Counted from the first letter of the stretch, positions 1 through 11,800 are shown. The stretch is DNA of 64,000 nt from Lycorma delicatula (GCF_047948215.1 NC_134457.1:87313398-87377397); one strand, 5' to 3'. A program made the numbers and translations. Notes: generated by a model not told the origin, from the sequence alone.

Positions 1-1055
1 TTTTTATAAGTCACTATCTCTTCATCATTATTGGGTTAAAGGTGTGTAGCTTAGTTTGATACATCTTTACGTCATACATTCCCAAGGATATGAGATGTTC
101 TTCCCTTAAGTACCTGTTCATGCTTCTCTGATTTTTGGAGGAAAAGCTAATTTATTTTTTAGCATATATTTAAAGTGGTCAAAACAAAATCATTGATCAG
201 TAATGTGCTGTTCACATATGAGTAAAATTGCCTTGATCAAACCTGTTGCAGAGAGAATGGGACTCACTTCCTGAAGGACGCTTTATGATTTTTCCTCTCA
301 GGGTTGTTTGCTTTGTAATGCATTTTAACTTATCCTTAATCCTCTCTCTCCTTTATTTTTGTTTAATTATTCCAAATTAACCAAAATAAAATTTTTAACT
401 TTTTTGTTTTATTTTCCATCAGATCCAATCTAAGTTTTTAACATATTGTTATTGAAAATTACATGCCAAAAATGTGTGGTTTTTTAATTTTTTATCTTAA
501 TTCATAATAGGTAGCAATAGATAGCTAAATACAATCAAATATTGTACATGTTACAGTTTTCCATTTCTAGGTTATCAATTCCTAAAAGTAATTACTCATT
601 TAAAATTACCTCATTTTTTAAATAAGTTTTTTAATGAAATATTCATTTTAATATTGATAAGTTATTAACAATTAGTAAAATTTCATGGAACATATTAAAT
701 ATTTTATATAATTTAATTTTGATTTGTTTCATGTGTATTTGATACACATCAAAATTAGTTTTCATTAAACAGCCTAAACAAAGATCATCAAATTACAATA
801 CTGAGTTGCATATGCCGTAAGGTTCAAATCACTTCCTGATAGAAACTATCCTACACACTGTGCTTCATTTTTTCTGACTTCCAAAACATATTTCAAAGAA
901 ACTTTATTGATTACAACATATAGAAATGGCTACTTAATGAAAAAAAAAGAAGAAAACCACACCAAGATGATTTTTCTGGCCTTACAACTGCAGTCAAATT
1001 GTTAAATAAATGTAATTTGGTTTTGTCAATATATATTGTCTATAATCTTTTGGTT
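1..1055. other. AT-rich non-coding sequence, no gene seen
   Basis: I see no zinc-finger codon pattern, domain or terminal repeat here. It is probably intron of the gene whose exons begin at 8739, or its upstream flank. Confidence 0.4.
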
Positions 1056-1057
1056 TA

Positions 1058-2334
1058 CACAATGGGTCTAAAAAGTTCCTGAACTAAATTTCTGTAGTCA
1101 ATACAAGTAATACAAGTCTCTCAGAAAACCAAGAAACTATGTAGTACAATGTCTTATGAGTGTGTGTACAAAATTTCATCATGTTTTGTCACTCCAGTCT
1201 TGAGTTATATTCAGCTGCGTACATTGTGTTCATGTGACCTTGAGCGAACTTCTGACATGGAACGGAGAAGTGCGATCAAATTTTATGTTCAACTTCAAAA
1301 ATCTTTCATTGAAACTTACTCTATGATATAGAAAGCATTCGGTGATGAATCCACATCTCATATTACAACATACACCTAGTAGAAGCGGTTTAAAGATGAT
1401 AGAGAGTTGTTGGATGATGACAAATGAAGCAGGAGGTCGTCGATAGCTGTTCACAACGAAAACATTGTGAAAGTGCGTGTGCTCCTGCTCGAACAACCTC
1501 ATCTTACCCTAGAATTGTATGTACAATTCTAACAGAAAAAATGGACCACCAAAAGGTGTGCTCTCATTTTGTTCCACACGTCTTGACTGATGAACAAAAA
1601 CAGGTGCGTCTTTCTTGTGCTCAAGACTTTATTGAAACTGTTGATAGTGACCCAAATTTTTTGGAAACAATTGTAACTGGGAATGAAAGCTGTTGTTTCA
1701 TGTATGATCTGCAAACAAAGTGTCAGTTCGCTGTTTGGTTGAATCCTGGAGCACAAAGAACAGCAAAAATCAGGGACTAAAAAACAAATGTGAAAATGAT
1801 GTTGTTTGCATTCTTCCACCCAAAGGGCTAGATTCATCATGAATTTGTCGCAACTGGTCAAACCATGAATTCTAAATTCTACTTGGAAGTAATAAAACGA
1901 CTGATGCGTCACATTTGTCAAATCCGGCCCAAGTACTGGGATCCAGACAGTTGGACTCTCTTGCACAACAATGCTCTAGTACATATGGCAACAGTTTTAA
2001 CACATTATTATGCTACAAATCAAATCACCGTCTTATCCCACCGGCCCTATTCACCCAACTTGGCTCCACAGACTATTTTCTGTTCCTGAAACTCAAGTTG
2101 AAGATGAAAGGCTGCTTTTTCTATGATATTCAGGCCATCCAAAGGGCTTGCACCAAGCAGTTGAAGAAGATCCCACAAAGTCATTTTTCCACAGCGTTTG
2201 ATGGGCTCTACTGATGCTGCAACAAGTGAATAACTAGAAGTGTTTTATGTAGAGGGCTGATGTGAGTAAATTCGTTCATCTTTAAATCTGTATTTTTATT
2301 TAATTTAGTTCGGGAACTTTTCAGATAGACTGTG
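1058..2334 (+). mobile_element. mariner element, complete ends, dead transposase
   Basis: Terminal inverted repeats pair 1058-1091 with 2301-2334 (shared core AAAAGTTCC and GAACTAAATT), flanked by TA at 1056 and 2335. The 1277 bp length is normal for mariner. A + strand transposase can be followed across frameshifts from about 1257 (ERRSAIKFYVQ) to 2216 (STAFDGLY), with long readable pieces at 1600-1780 and 1865-2214. All three catalytic aspartates of the DD34D triad are asparagine: GNES, HNNALVH and YSPNLAP. Frameshifts and stops confirm it is dead. Confidence 0.9.
1257..2216 (+). pseudogene. mariner transposase pseudogene
   Basis: The remnant of a DDE/D transposase that would have cut and pasted the surrounding element. 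The N-terminal helix-turn-helix half is fragmented by stops and frameshifts. The catalytic half is readable (IETVDSDPNFLETIVTGNES, then VKMMLFAFFHPKG, FYLEVIKRLMR, and KLKLKMKGCFF). Loss of all three catalytic Asp residues to Asn rules out activity. Confidence 0.9.
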
Positions 2335-2336
2335 TA

Positions 2337-3455
2337 TGTAGAAGTACTTAATAATTATCTCTGTACTTATAGGATGTTAAATTTTTAATGATGGGAGACA
2401 CACAGCTAGCAGATTGGTAATCAAATTATTTAATAATTTTGATTGTTTATTTTCCCCATTGTTATTGATATAAAATTATGAAATCTACCAAATAGGTTTT
2501 TAAAAATATGTTATTTTGGTTATTGTAACCTTACAATAAATAATTTGGAATTTATATCACAAAATTGTTATACATTTTTGTTGTAATTATGATTTTTTTT
2601 TCATAATTGTTTTAAATTTAGACAAAAGAAACTTTAGTAGAAATTGTTTTTTTTTTTAATGTGATATCTTTTACAGGAATTTTAAGCGTTAAAAAAACCT
2701 TCCTGATTTTTTTTTTTTTGTAACTTCAGGTCTAATTGAACTACTAAATGTTCAACTCAGTTACATATTCATAAATTAATTTTGTTATAAAATCATAATA
2801 GTTATTCTTAAAAATAATAATACAGTTTAATTTTGTTTATTTAGTTGTTTATATAAAATTATACTTTCATTTATTGAAAGGCAGCCTACTGCTTTTTTTA
2901 TCTGAAGTCACAGAAACAAAACAGTTTTAAAAAATTTGTACATATGAAATCAAAAACTTGTTTCTTTGCATTAACATTTACAAACAACACAAAAATAAAT
3001 AAAAACCCCCAATGCTGTATTAAAAAAAAGGTCATTGGTTTAATTTTTCAAATGTATATTTTTTTAACCTGTTATTTTTAGTGTATTTTTCTTTTTTAGT
3101 CTATTCTTTTGTAACAGACTAAAAATTAATACCAGAAATAGCATTCATTTTTTGTATATTAAGATAAAGAGATAATCTGATAATGAGTAGCTCTTTAATG
3201 ATAAAGATATAAGTAAGGTGCAGTAATATGTTGTGATCAGTTTATGATGAAGATTAAGCCTTTTCCGATCCAGTAAATTCATATTAATATTATAATGTAA
3301 TTCATACTCTCAGATTTTGTTGCGATAACTAAATCTGAATGCTAGCAGTTATTTTTATTTTGTATAGTTTACTTATTATCAATTATTAGATCCTTAAAAA
3401 TCTATATATGTAAACTTCAATAATTTGGAATCAAAATTGAGTAATAATTGAATAG
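2337..3455. other. AT-rich non-coding sequence between mariners
   Basis: Homopolymer A and T runs only. No exon, finger pattern or repeat boundary was recognised. Confidence 0.4.
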
Positions 3456-3596
3456 TACAAGGGTCATTCAATAATTAAACAGACAAGTAGCTGTGCAGCA
3501 AAAATGGTTTATTAAATAAATACAGTTTTTTTGTCTGTTTTTCCATATAATCCCCACCAACTTCTCTGCACTTGTCCCATCTTTTTACGAGTCTTC

Positions 3597-4261
3597 TTAT
3601 CCCTTCAATGAAGAATTCTTTACCTTGATCTTGAAGCAAGTTTTATACCTTTTTTCCTTTACCTCTTCTTTGTCTTTGAACTTGATACACGCAAAGCTTC
3701 TTTCATTAAACCAAACAGATAAAAGTGAAGTGGCAAGGTTAGGGTTGTATGGAGAATGAGGTAGGAGCTCCCAAACCCACTTTACCAATAGTTTCCAGCG
3801 TCAGTTGTGCCATATGAGGTTGAGCGTTGTCTAGAAGAAGAAGCTTGCCTTTCCTCTGCCATCCCCTCTTCAACGTGGGCTTGACTTTGTTCTCAATCAT
3901 GACCAAGTAGCATAGACTGTTGATAGTGCATTGCTTCTCCAAGCAATCACAGAAAATGAAATCATGGGCACTCCACAAGGTGGTTAACATGACCTTAGCC
4001 GATGGTTGCATTTTAGGGACAGGCGATTCAGGATGTTTCTCTTGCATGCTTTGACACTTTGAATCCGGCTCAAAATGATGTATCTAAGTTACATCACAAG
4101 TTGAAGTCCTGTCCAGAATGCATCACCTTTGTTACTGAAACAATTTTTGAGTTCAGTGAAAATGCGAAATCTCTTGGCTCTTTGATGAACAGTAAGCTCT
4201 CTGGAATCCACCTTGAACAAGTCTTGTGGTAGTTTGGTTTGTTTTGATTGATGGAATGAGT
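3597..4261 (-). pseudogene. mariner transposase pseudogene, C-terminal half
   Basis: Minus-strand frames read from about 4260 down: HKTCSRWIPES, then KHPESPVPKMQPSAKVMLTT, LLLDNAQPHMAQLTLETIGK and SPYNPNLA. This is the catalytic core of a mariner transposase with frameshifts and stops. Its N-terminal half is displaced to 7500-7700 by the nested LINE. Confidence 0.85.
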
Positions 4262-4285
4262 TGTGCCAACACCTTTCAGATCGGA

Positions 4286-4578
4286 GAAGACCACAATGAT
4301 GTTCCTTAAAAGGCTGTTTGGGGGAGAGTCAGCAAGTTCAAGTATTGATGTCAGGCCATCAAATAAAGTACACTCAAGTTCAGAAGTACCTTAGGGTGTA
4401 TCTTGACAAGAAATTTAAATTCAAAAGGCACCTTCAACACATTGCAGAAAAGGTCTGTAGTACCTTTTTTGGGCTCCAACGTGTGGTCAATCCAGATTGG
4501 GGTCTCAATTTTAGAACCTTAAGCATCCTGTATAAGGGCATGTGTGAAGCAGTTATGTTGTATGCTGTGTCAGTTTGA
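4286..4578 (+). pseudogene. R1-like LINE reverse transcriptase C-terminal piece
   Basis: About 95 residues of the segment just after the RT catalytic core, where R1-clade proteins carry a YLGV-LD motif (here YLRVYLD). The frame ends at a stop just before the Tigger. It is the upstream half of the ORF that resumes after 6493. Confidence 0.8.
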
Positions 4579-4612
4579 GCGGATAGGATGAAATTCTGTA
4601 GTTATAGAGATA

Positions 4613-6491
4613 CAGTGGATTCTGGTTAATAGGACATCCGGTTATTCGCGGCAGCCATTTAATTAGGGCATTTTTGTTAAAACAGAAACATATTGGTATA
4701 ACTCGTGTAAAATTACGCTGGTTGAACAGTCCAAAATTCTGCTTATAAGGCCCATTTGCTCATTTGTTTATTTCTTTTACTTCTAAAATATCACAATTTT
4801 ATTAGTGATTTAAATCACTTGACTTTAGTTAAATGTTGTGTTGAGGAAGGTAACTCCTACCACTGGTCTGCACAGTAGTGTGTGGCGACATAGATGGCAT
4901 CATGCAGTTATGACAAAGCAAATGTTTTTATTATCTTCATTGGGGTCTATTGTTCATTGGTATGGTGCTGTTATCATTTTTCTGTAATTATTTTTAATCA
5001 CAGGTCTCTGTTATAAACACATCACATTATCTGATTTAAAAAACCAATGGATCAAATTACTTTGCTTTGTTGCACGAATATGTATGGTAGTGGCAAATTA
5101 AGACTTCTTGCTATTGGTAAAGCATGTAAACCATGGTGTTCTTTAGAATGGGGAGTTTACCTGTGCACTACTATTTAAATAAAAAAGCGTGAACGACAAG
5201 TCTAATTTTTCATGATTGCTTGAGTGCTTGGGACACAATGGATTATAGAAAAAAATCATTAAGATTTGCCTGTATATTTATAACTGTGCTGTGCATCCTA
5301 ATATAGATTACAAAACATTCAAATTCTGTCGCTGAATACGAGTTTAATCCAACCGCTTGACATGGAAATAATAAAAATTTTAAAATCTATCTACACAAGT
5401 AAACTAATAAGTTACATTTTACATAAAATACAAATTTCATGGAAATTGAAGGAAATACAAATTGACTTTCTCAGTTACAGCTAAAAATGTAAGTCTACGT
5501 GAATACATTGACTTCCTCGGCTATGGCTAAAGATGTTAGTTTACATGTAAATTTATTGCAAGCAATTCAGTTCGTAGCTGATAGTTGGGATGAAGTGAAA
5601 AGTAGCACTATCAGAAATTGCTTTGCCAAAAGTGATTTAAAAGTCAATGATACTGAAACAATCAATGCTGATGACAATAATTACATTTTTTTGCAGCACC
5701 AGGTTTAAAATTTTGAAGAGTTTTCAAATACAGATAAAAAATATAATGCTATCATGAGAATGAAACCGGTGATGAAGAAACAATTAAAAACATTACTGGT
5801 ACTCAACAACTGGACGAGATTGAAGAAGACGAACCTGATGTCAGACACGTATCTACACAAGATGCAAAAAAATTCATTGACAGATTTCAGCAGTATTTTA
5901 TACAAGAAGGCAGTGAAAGAAGCCTGCTAGAAGAACTACAAATCTGTGCAAAATTTGTAGATTGTCAAGTATTAAAAGGAAACGACAAAATAAAAGAAGT
6001 TTAAACAAGTAAGAGACATTAAAATATTTTTTATTTTACTGTTCATAAATAGCAATCATTACTGTATTTTGTACCGCTGTTTTGTTTATTAATCATTTTG
6101 TTTATTTTGTTTTTTTTTTTTTAATTATATAAGATTACAGAACTATTCAGTAATGCATTGTATCAGAACAGTAGTTATTTTTAAATGTAAAAGTCCTGTT
6201 TTTATATGTAGCTATGCAATATAAAAGGATAGTAAATAATGTATTTATTTTATTAGACATGCATTGTACAGTAAAGTATTAAATTTTTATTATGTTGTAA
6301 TTTATAATATTGTTCATGTAATCTTAATATTAGAAGTAAAATTCAGAATAGTAAATTGCTAATTTCGAGTCTAATAATTAAAATACACTCGTATGCCGTA
6401 TTTGTGCATAGCTCCTTATCTTTTGTTAATATCACTTAGTAGGGCTGTTTAACCTCGATCTCGAAGTGGTCTGACTATCCGGAATCTACTG
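4613..6491 (+). mobile_element. Tigger/pogo-type DNA transposon, internally deleted
   Basis: The inverted termini begin CAGTGGATTCTGG (4613) and, from the other end, CAGTAGATTCCGG (6491), each flanked by TA (4611 and 6492). Inside, + strand pieces read LLQAIQFVADSWDEVKSSTI and RNCFAKSDL at 5556-5634. At 5762-6004 there is an acidic C-terminal stretch (DAKKFIDRFQQYFIQEG) ending in TAA. These match the C-terminal part of CENP-B-like Tigger transposases. The DNA-binding and most of the catalytic part are missing. Confidence 0.85.
5499..6004 (+). pseudogene. Tigger-type transposase remnant (C-terminal part)
   Basis: A 69-codon frame from 5499 contains the WDEVKSSTIRNCFAKS signature that follows the catalytic domain in Tigger/jerky proteins. 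A frameshift near 5710-5760 separates it from an 81-codon acidic end at 5762-6004. No helix-turn-helix DNA-binding domain is visible in the element. Confidence 0.8.
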
Positions 6492-6559
6492 TATATTATT
6501 GAAGGCCCAATAACTATTACTGTTGATGGTAACAGGTAGTTACTGGACGGTTTCACAGG

Positions 6560-7040
6560 AAGGGGTTTTTATGATTGTGAGAGTGAAAACAGTTGATATT
6601 CTAGTTCTTTAGACATAGGAGCGGTATGTTGCTAGAAGTTGGGTGAGTTGACTTCCTAAAGTCAACTCTAGTTTTCTAAAGTCTTCCTAAAGTCATTATG
6701 CTATATGGCAGGCAACATGGGATGTCTGTTTTTGATGGGCGACATACACACTATCTCTTCCCAGACATTAGAATCTTGTGGGGTCCTCATGGGTTTCCCC
6801 CTAACAGATATGTAACTCAGTTTCTTACCGATCATGGGGTCTTCAGGAGTAGACTGGCTAGGTTCAGCTTGCTGGATGCAGGTCTGTGCACAGTGTAGGG
6901 TACAGGGCGATGCGTTCCATGTGTTGTATGAGTGCACCAAATATGATCTGGAGCGCACCACAATAATTTGTCGACTGGATACTGTCGGAGCAATGCTTCT
7001 CATCAGTCAAAACTGGAAGGACCAGGCTGAATGATCAGTG
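6560..7040 (+). pseudogene. R1-like LINE ORF2 C-terminus
   Basis: Readable frames 6698-6898 and 6834-7034 are offset by a frameshift. Together they carry GRHTHYLFPDI, TQFLTDHGVFRSRLARFSLL and a CRVQGDAFHVLYEC cysteine-histidine motif, the conserved tail of R1-clade ORF2 proteins. The 3-prime UTR follows to 7500 without a poly(A) tail. Confidence 0.8.
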
Positions 7041-7519
7041 GTTGGAGGATTTCTGCACTATTTGGCTAGGGAATGAATTGCGGAGGGAATGTAGGGTGCC
7101 TGCTTGGTTTTGTTCCTGCATACTTTGTTTTATTACGAATTCTTGTTAGTGTTATATCGTTTTGGTTATTTTGTTATTAGTTTTATTTTTGTGTTTTTGT
7201 TTTACTGTTTTTCTGCATTTGTGTGGCACGTGAATTCACTTTACCTTTCAGGTAGGTAGCTTATACAGTTCCTTCGATGACTATATTTGTCAGTCTTGTT
7301 TTAGACTGGATGCATTTTGTTATTTTTAATAATAGTTACACCAATGGGAATGTCGCTTGTTGCATTCGCATCAGTGGCATCCTAGACTGAGGCAACAGAA
7401 ATGTCATATACTGAGGTTTAGAAGATGACGTCCAGTAAAGCTCATCAGGGCTAGGTACAGAGGGGTTGGTTGGAGGGTGTCTTCCCCTATGGGATCAGGA
7501 TGTGCCAACACTTACTTGA

Positions 7520-7700
7520 CATTTTTAGCAATTTGTTCAACTGTAAGTTGTCAGTCTTCTTGGATAAGTGAATCAGTACAAAAATCTAACGCCGAGGTTG
7601 ACTCTGTTACCGGACGCCTGGAACTGTGCTCATCAGTTACGCTTTTGCAGCCACTATTAACCTTTTCCACCCATGTGTAAAAACTCGTCCAGATCATGTA
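7520..7700 (-). pseudogene. mariner transposase pseudogene, N-terminal half
   Basis: On the minus strand the frame reads TWVEKVNSGCKSVTDEHSS, then RRPVTESTSALDF and QLTVEQIAKNV. This is the helix-turn-helix region of the mariner whose catalytic half lies at 3597-4261. The interruption falls exactly at the LINE target site. Confidence 0.8.
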
Positions 7701-7740
7701 ACTACTGCCATATTGTTTGTTCATTTGAAAGAATATTTCT

Positions 7741-8250
7741 GCTGGTTGTATATTTTCTGAAAGTAAGAATCAGATCACAGAACTCTTGTTCTTCAAAAGT
7801 ATTTTATTCGAGCGTATACGCCATCATAAGTGAGACTTAGAGATTATGTTTATGTAAATATTAATCAAACAGCTAACACTCTTTGCAAGTGTTGAACCAC
7901 CAAACTATCTTGGTATACTAATTCAACATATGTCGCTGGTTCATCTTTTAATAAATAAATAAAACAATCTTTAGCAATATTACAATTATATCCTTTAATC
8001 TTTATGAATGTTGTTTACATGTCTTTATATGTAATTAATTGTTATAATGTTTCTGTTTGTGTAGTGTTGGTGTTGGATATAAAAACTAGAATTAGAATAA
8101 TATTACAGTAATACATTTTAAGAATTATAAATAATTATCAGTTGGCAATTAGGCCAGTTAAATAGTAAACAAATCCATAATACATTTACATAAAGAAGAT
8201 TATATAGTTAATATATTTGATTACAATAAATAAAGAGGAAATGAATACAT
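7741..8250. repeat. unassigned insert in the mariner, possibly a Penelope-type terminal repeat
   Basis: The outer mariner has about 0.5 kb more than a 1.3 kb element should. The extra piece contains a palindrome GCGTATACGC (7812-7821) flanked on the minus strand by TTATGATG and GAAT, a layout like the hammerhead-like modules described near 35.6 and 39.4 kb. No coding sequence is visible. The assignment is tentative. Confidence 0.3.
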
Positions 8251-8363
8251 GAGTCTGAACAGAAAGGTTGCCAACTAACAGTTAACAAAAGTTTCAATTG
8301 CCAGAATTAAGCATTTATTTCGCTAAAAATGTTTGTCTGTTTAATTATTGAATGACCCTTGTA

Positions 8364-8738
8364 ATTAATTAATTTTTACCTTTAGTGTACATATTAAATT
8401 TCTCATCATGCTTGAGGAGATTAAATATTTTATTAAAAAATTATGTAATGACAGATTACATAATAGTGTATGCAATATATAGTGTATAATATAGTGTATG
8501 CAATTTTTATTTCTTCATTTTGGTGAATTTCACTTCCTGTTTGTTTAGTTTTCATCATATTTAAACCTTTAATAGAGGGAGTTGATGTATTTTTTAAAGG
8601 AGTTCAAAATTGAATGCTTACTTACATCAGTAATAAATTTATCTTGGTGGTTAAAGAATTTGTTAATGTTCATTTATTTCTACTACTTAATTGAATGGGA
8701 ATGTAATATTCGTTAATGAAATTGTGTTATTTTTACAG
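8364..8738. other. intron or 5-prime sequence before exon a
   Basis: AT-rich, with a short duplicated TAGTGTATGCAAT motif near 8460-8500. It ends in the exon a acceptor. No other feature was seen. Confidence 0.4.
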
Positions 8739-8828
8739 TGCAATTTTTCTGGTTGTGAGTGGTCTTTCTACACAAATTTCAGACTGAAAAGACACAAAGA
8801 AACACATCTCCGGAAAAAAAAATTCAAG
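8739..8828 (+). CDS. ZXDC: ZXDC-like exon a: first visible zinc finger
   Basis: The acceptor is TTTTTACAG at 8730-8738 and the donor is AAG/GTAATA at 8828. The 90 nt are in phase 0 at both ends and encode 30 residues. They form one complete CX4C-X12-HX3H finger beginning CNFSGCEWSF, followed by a Lys-rich linker. In ZXD proteins the second finger has the same aromatic CxW-F layout, so this is probably finger 2 and the exon for finger 1 should lie upstream. It is too short to appear as a long ORF and was found by its finger spacing and splice sites. Confidence 0.85.
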
Positions 8829-11800
8829 GTAATACTGGTTTTTATTTTTTAATAATCTATTTATTTTCAAGATTGTATGAAGATTTATTTTTAAAAAAAT
8901 TAACATTACTGACTTTCTAAATACACTGGTACACCAATATCTGAATTGATGTTTGCAAAGCCAAAATTAAAGTCATATGTACTGGACCTATCATTCTTAT
9001 GATTAATGGATATTATACGTAAGAAAAAAATGAAAATATAAAAAAACAATGTATTTCAGTAAAATTAAAAAGATATTCAGAACAAACTTCAATTTAATAA
9101 ATAAAACAAATATAGTATCATAATAATAAAAATCCAATTAGTAAAAATTTTCTAATAGCAGAATCAGAATTTATAAAAATAATCTGAAAGCAATTAAAAT
9201 TTACTATTGTATTGTTTTATAAAAATAGTTAACATAATGTTATATATAAAAGTGTTATAAAAAAAGATCATTTCTTAAAAATCAAAACACCATTAAAACT
9301 ATTTCTTTTTTAAACAAATTGTAATATGTACTTGCTTTAATCTTGATCTTCATTTATGAGTTGCAAAATCATGTAATCACTTTAAACAAAGAATCTGTGT
9401 AGAGTCTCATTCTTTTTGTAGCTTCAACCAGTCTACAGCAATAGGCTAACATTCTTGATCATTTTCGTGTGATGGCCTTTGATGCAAATCATTACAACAT
9501 ATTTTATGTTTGACCAATTAATCTGTTTCCTTCAATCTTTTTGGAAGTTAATTTTGTAATTTGCATATGTTTTGCGCTATGTGAATTGCAAATGGTCAAT
9601 TAAAACAGTAAAAACTAATATTGATAAAAATGCATATCCGGTTGAAATATTTTAGATTTTTTTTAATTCCCAAGTCCGAATATAAGTGGTCCTGTTAGAT
9701 GGGCATCTGGAAAATTGACATCCCACTGTACACAAATATTTTTTTTAATATGACCAAATGCAATTATATGAACAGAAATGAATGTTAGTCTCTGTAGTGC
9801 TGTAAATAATGTATGTTGTACCTTTTTATATTATAAAAGAGAGAGAGAGAATAATATCTCTCTCTCTCTCTCTCTCTCTACAATCCAGCCAAGTTTATCG
9901 ATGCAGAATCTCTCCAATCTCGTTACTACAAATCTGAGACGCTCTATATTTCTCAGTTTCTCAATAACATTTCACCTCTGTATTTTTGATACGCCATTGC
10001 AGACTACGCCTAGGATTAATTGTATGTATTCATGTGTACTTTCATTCACGAGTTCATCTTTGGCAAATATTATGTGTGATTAAGGCAAGTTCAAATTATT
10101 ATATAAGTTCATTTATTATATTAAACAGTTATGTTATCAGTAAAATCAGTGAAATATTCAACTAATTGTACTTTATGTATTTGAAATTCAAGATTGACTT
10201 ATAGAACATTGCTTCATTCAAGTATAGTCACGCAAGGTGGCTTAGTTAAAGGTTATGTTATCATTTTTCATGTGTAGCACATTTTATGTGTTATTAATGC
10301 CAACTATCGTTATCAAATCTACTTGTAATTGAATACTACTTCAGAATTATAAAAATATGTATGTCACAAACATTAATGTGTTGGTTAATAACATTTTATA
10401 TGCATTTTAGCAGCTTTCAAGAATGTTTTTTATTGTATTCCATTGACCCTTGTAACTGCACAAACTTCTGATTTCATTTGGAAAATAACAATTTTACTGA
10501 GACAGTTTATTTATATTTTATGTTACATAATTTTTAATGTGTTACATTATTGCTGTTGTTAATAATTCTAATCAATGTTAAATATTGATTTGCTCAATCA
10601 AGATATTATATTATTTTACAAATTAGAAAAAGGAAGTCATTAACATGAGGATGGCTAAGAAGCTTAAGTATTTTCAAGAAAGCTTGCTTACTAAATGAAC
10701 TCTTTTTATAAGATTACTTATTACAACTTGTTTATATTGTAATTAACTCTTTCATTTAATTTAATGTAATTTGTTAGTCGCAGAGATTAATTCTTATCTA
10801 TTCATGAACTGAATTTATATTACTCTATTTAAATTAATCTAAAGAAAGTAACTCCTGATGTGAAGTTATGATTTTGGACTTCTTTGTATTTCATGTATTT
10901 CATATTTTCAAGAAAGCTTACTTACTAATGAATTCTATTTATATGATTACTTATTTCAATTTGATTATTGTAATTAACTCTTTTTTATACTGGAATTGTT
11001 GTAGTTTATTTTTCTAAGTTAATGACATTTGTTCATTGCTAATTTTTCATTATTACAAAATATGTCAGTAATGCTACAGTTTTCCAGTTACACTATGTTT
11101 ATTGATGTTATAAGTATATACTTGTAACAAAGGGTGGTTTTTATTCTTTCGTTTTCAGACTTTGTTAATTGTAGATTTTCAAAATTATTATTTGAAAAAT
11201 GATAATTTAATATCTCATTTATCATGAAAAATGATATCTCATTTAATATTATAATTTGATATGTTAATTTCAGCTGATATTCCTTGTATAAATTCTGTAT
11301 AGAATTAAGTTATGTTTATTTCATAATTTCATTTAATTTTTTAAGGTTATGATTTAAGAAAAGGTTAAGTTGTTTTTTCTCTAATTAAAGTCCAATTTCT
11401 TTTGGCAAATACGAGCTGTGTGTCATTTTATTTTTGTTAACTTTACCTAACAATAATAAAAGCAAAAATACTTTGTGAACAGTTAGCTGTAGGTTAATTT
11501 TGTTTAAGCAGTGACTGTATTTCACTACCAATTTGAAAGAATGTTGAAAAAATGAAAGTAAATTTTTAAACATTATTGTGCTTTGTTGTTTTATTCTATG
11601 AATTTCAGTTAAAATATATTTATTTAAAATTACTGATTTATTAATCTATATTTCAGTGTCCAGCTGAATCTTGTAATCGATCATTCACTACTGTGTACAA
11701 TCTGCATACTCATCTGAAGTTACATGAACGACCTGCAGATTTATTGTGTCCAGTTCCTGGCTGTGAACAAGCTTTTCAGACTCGTCGTAATATGGAATCT

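Larger units (their letters stand above)
4273..7500 (+). mobile_element. R1-like non-LTR retrotransposon, 5-prime truncated, with target site duplication
   Basis: An 11-bp direct repeat TGTGCCAACAC (4262-4272 and 7501-7511) brackets the insert and joins the two halves of the host mariner, so it is the target site duplication. The left part encodes the end of a reverse transcriptase (HQIKYTQVQKYLRVYLD, then RHLQHIAEKVCSTFFGLQRV). The right part encodes an RNase H/zinc-knuckle-like C-terminus (HYLFPDIRILWG, RYVTQFLTDHGVFRSRLARF, and a C-HVLYEC motif). This arrangement is typical of R1-clade elements. It is cut by the Tigger at 4613-6491. Confidence 0.85.
3458..8361 (-). mobile_element. mariner element interrupted by nested insertions
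   Basis: The ends are an almost perfect inverted repeat: 3458 begins CAAGGGTCATTCAATAATTA and the same sequence is inverted at 8361. Both are flanked by TA (3456 and 8362). The minus-strand transposase is split. The N-terminal half lies at about 7500-7700 (WVEKVNSGCKSVTDE, then QLTVEQIAKNV). The catalytic half lies at about 3720-4260 (HKTCSRWIPESLL, LLLDNAQPH, PHSPYNPNLA). In between sits an R1-like LINE that itself holds a Tigger. The second Asp is kept; the third is Asn. Confidence 0.9.
8829..11656 (+). other. ZXDC-like intron a (2.8 kb)
   Basis: AT-rich. It holds the GA/CT palindrome at 9838-9879 and a pair of related 85-bp segments (10669-10755 and 10904-10987). I recognise no transposon coding sequence. 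The 101-codon frame at 9778 is produced by the microsatellite and is not a gene. Confidence 0.5.

Noticed and set aside
9778..10083. 101-codon + frame
   Set aside because: Much of it is translated (GA)n/(CT)n microsatellite and the rest has no domain; it lies in intron a.
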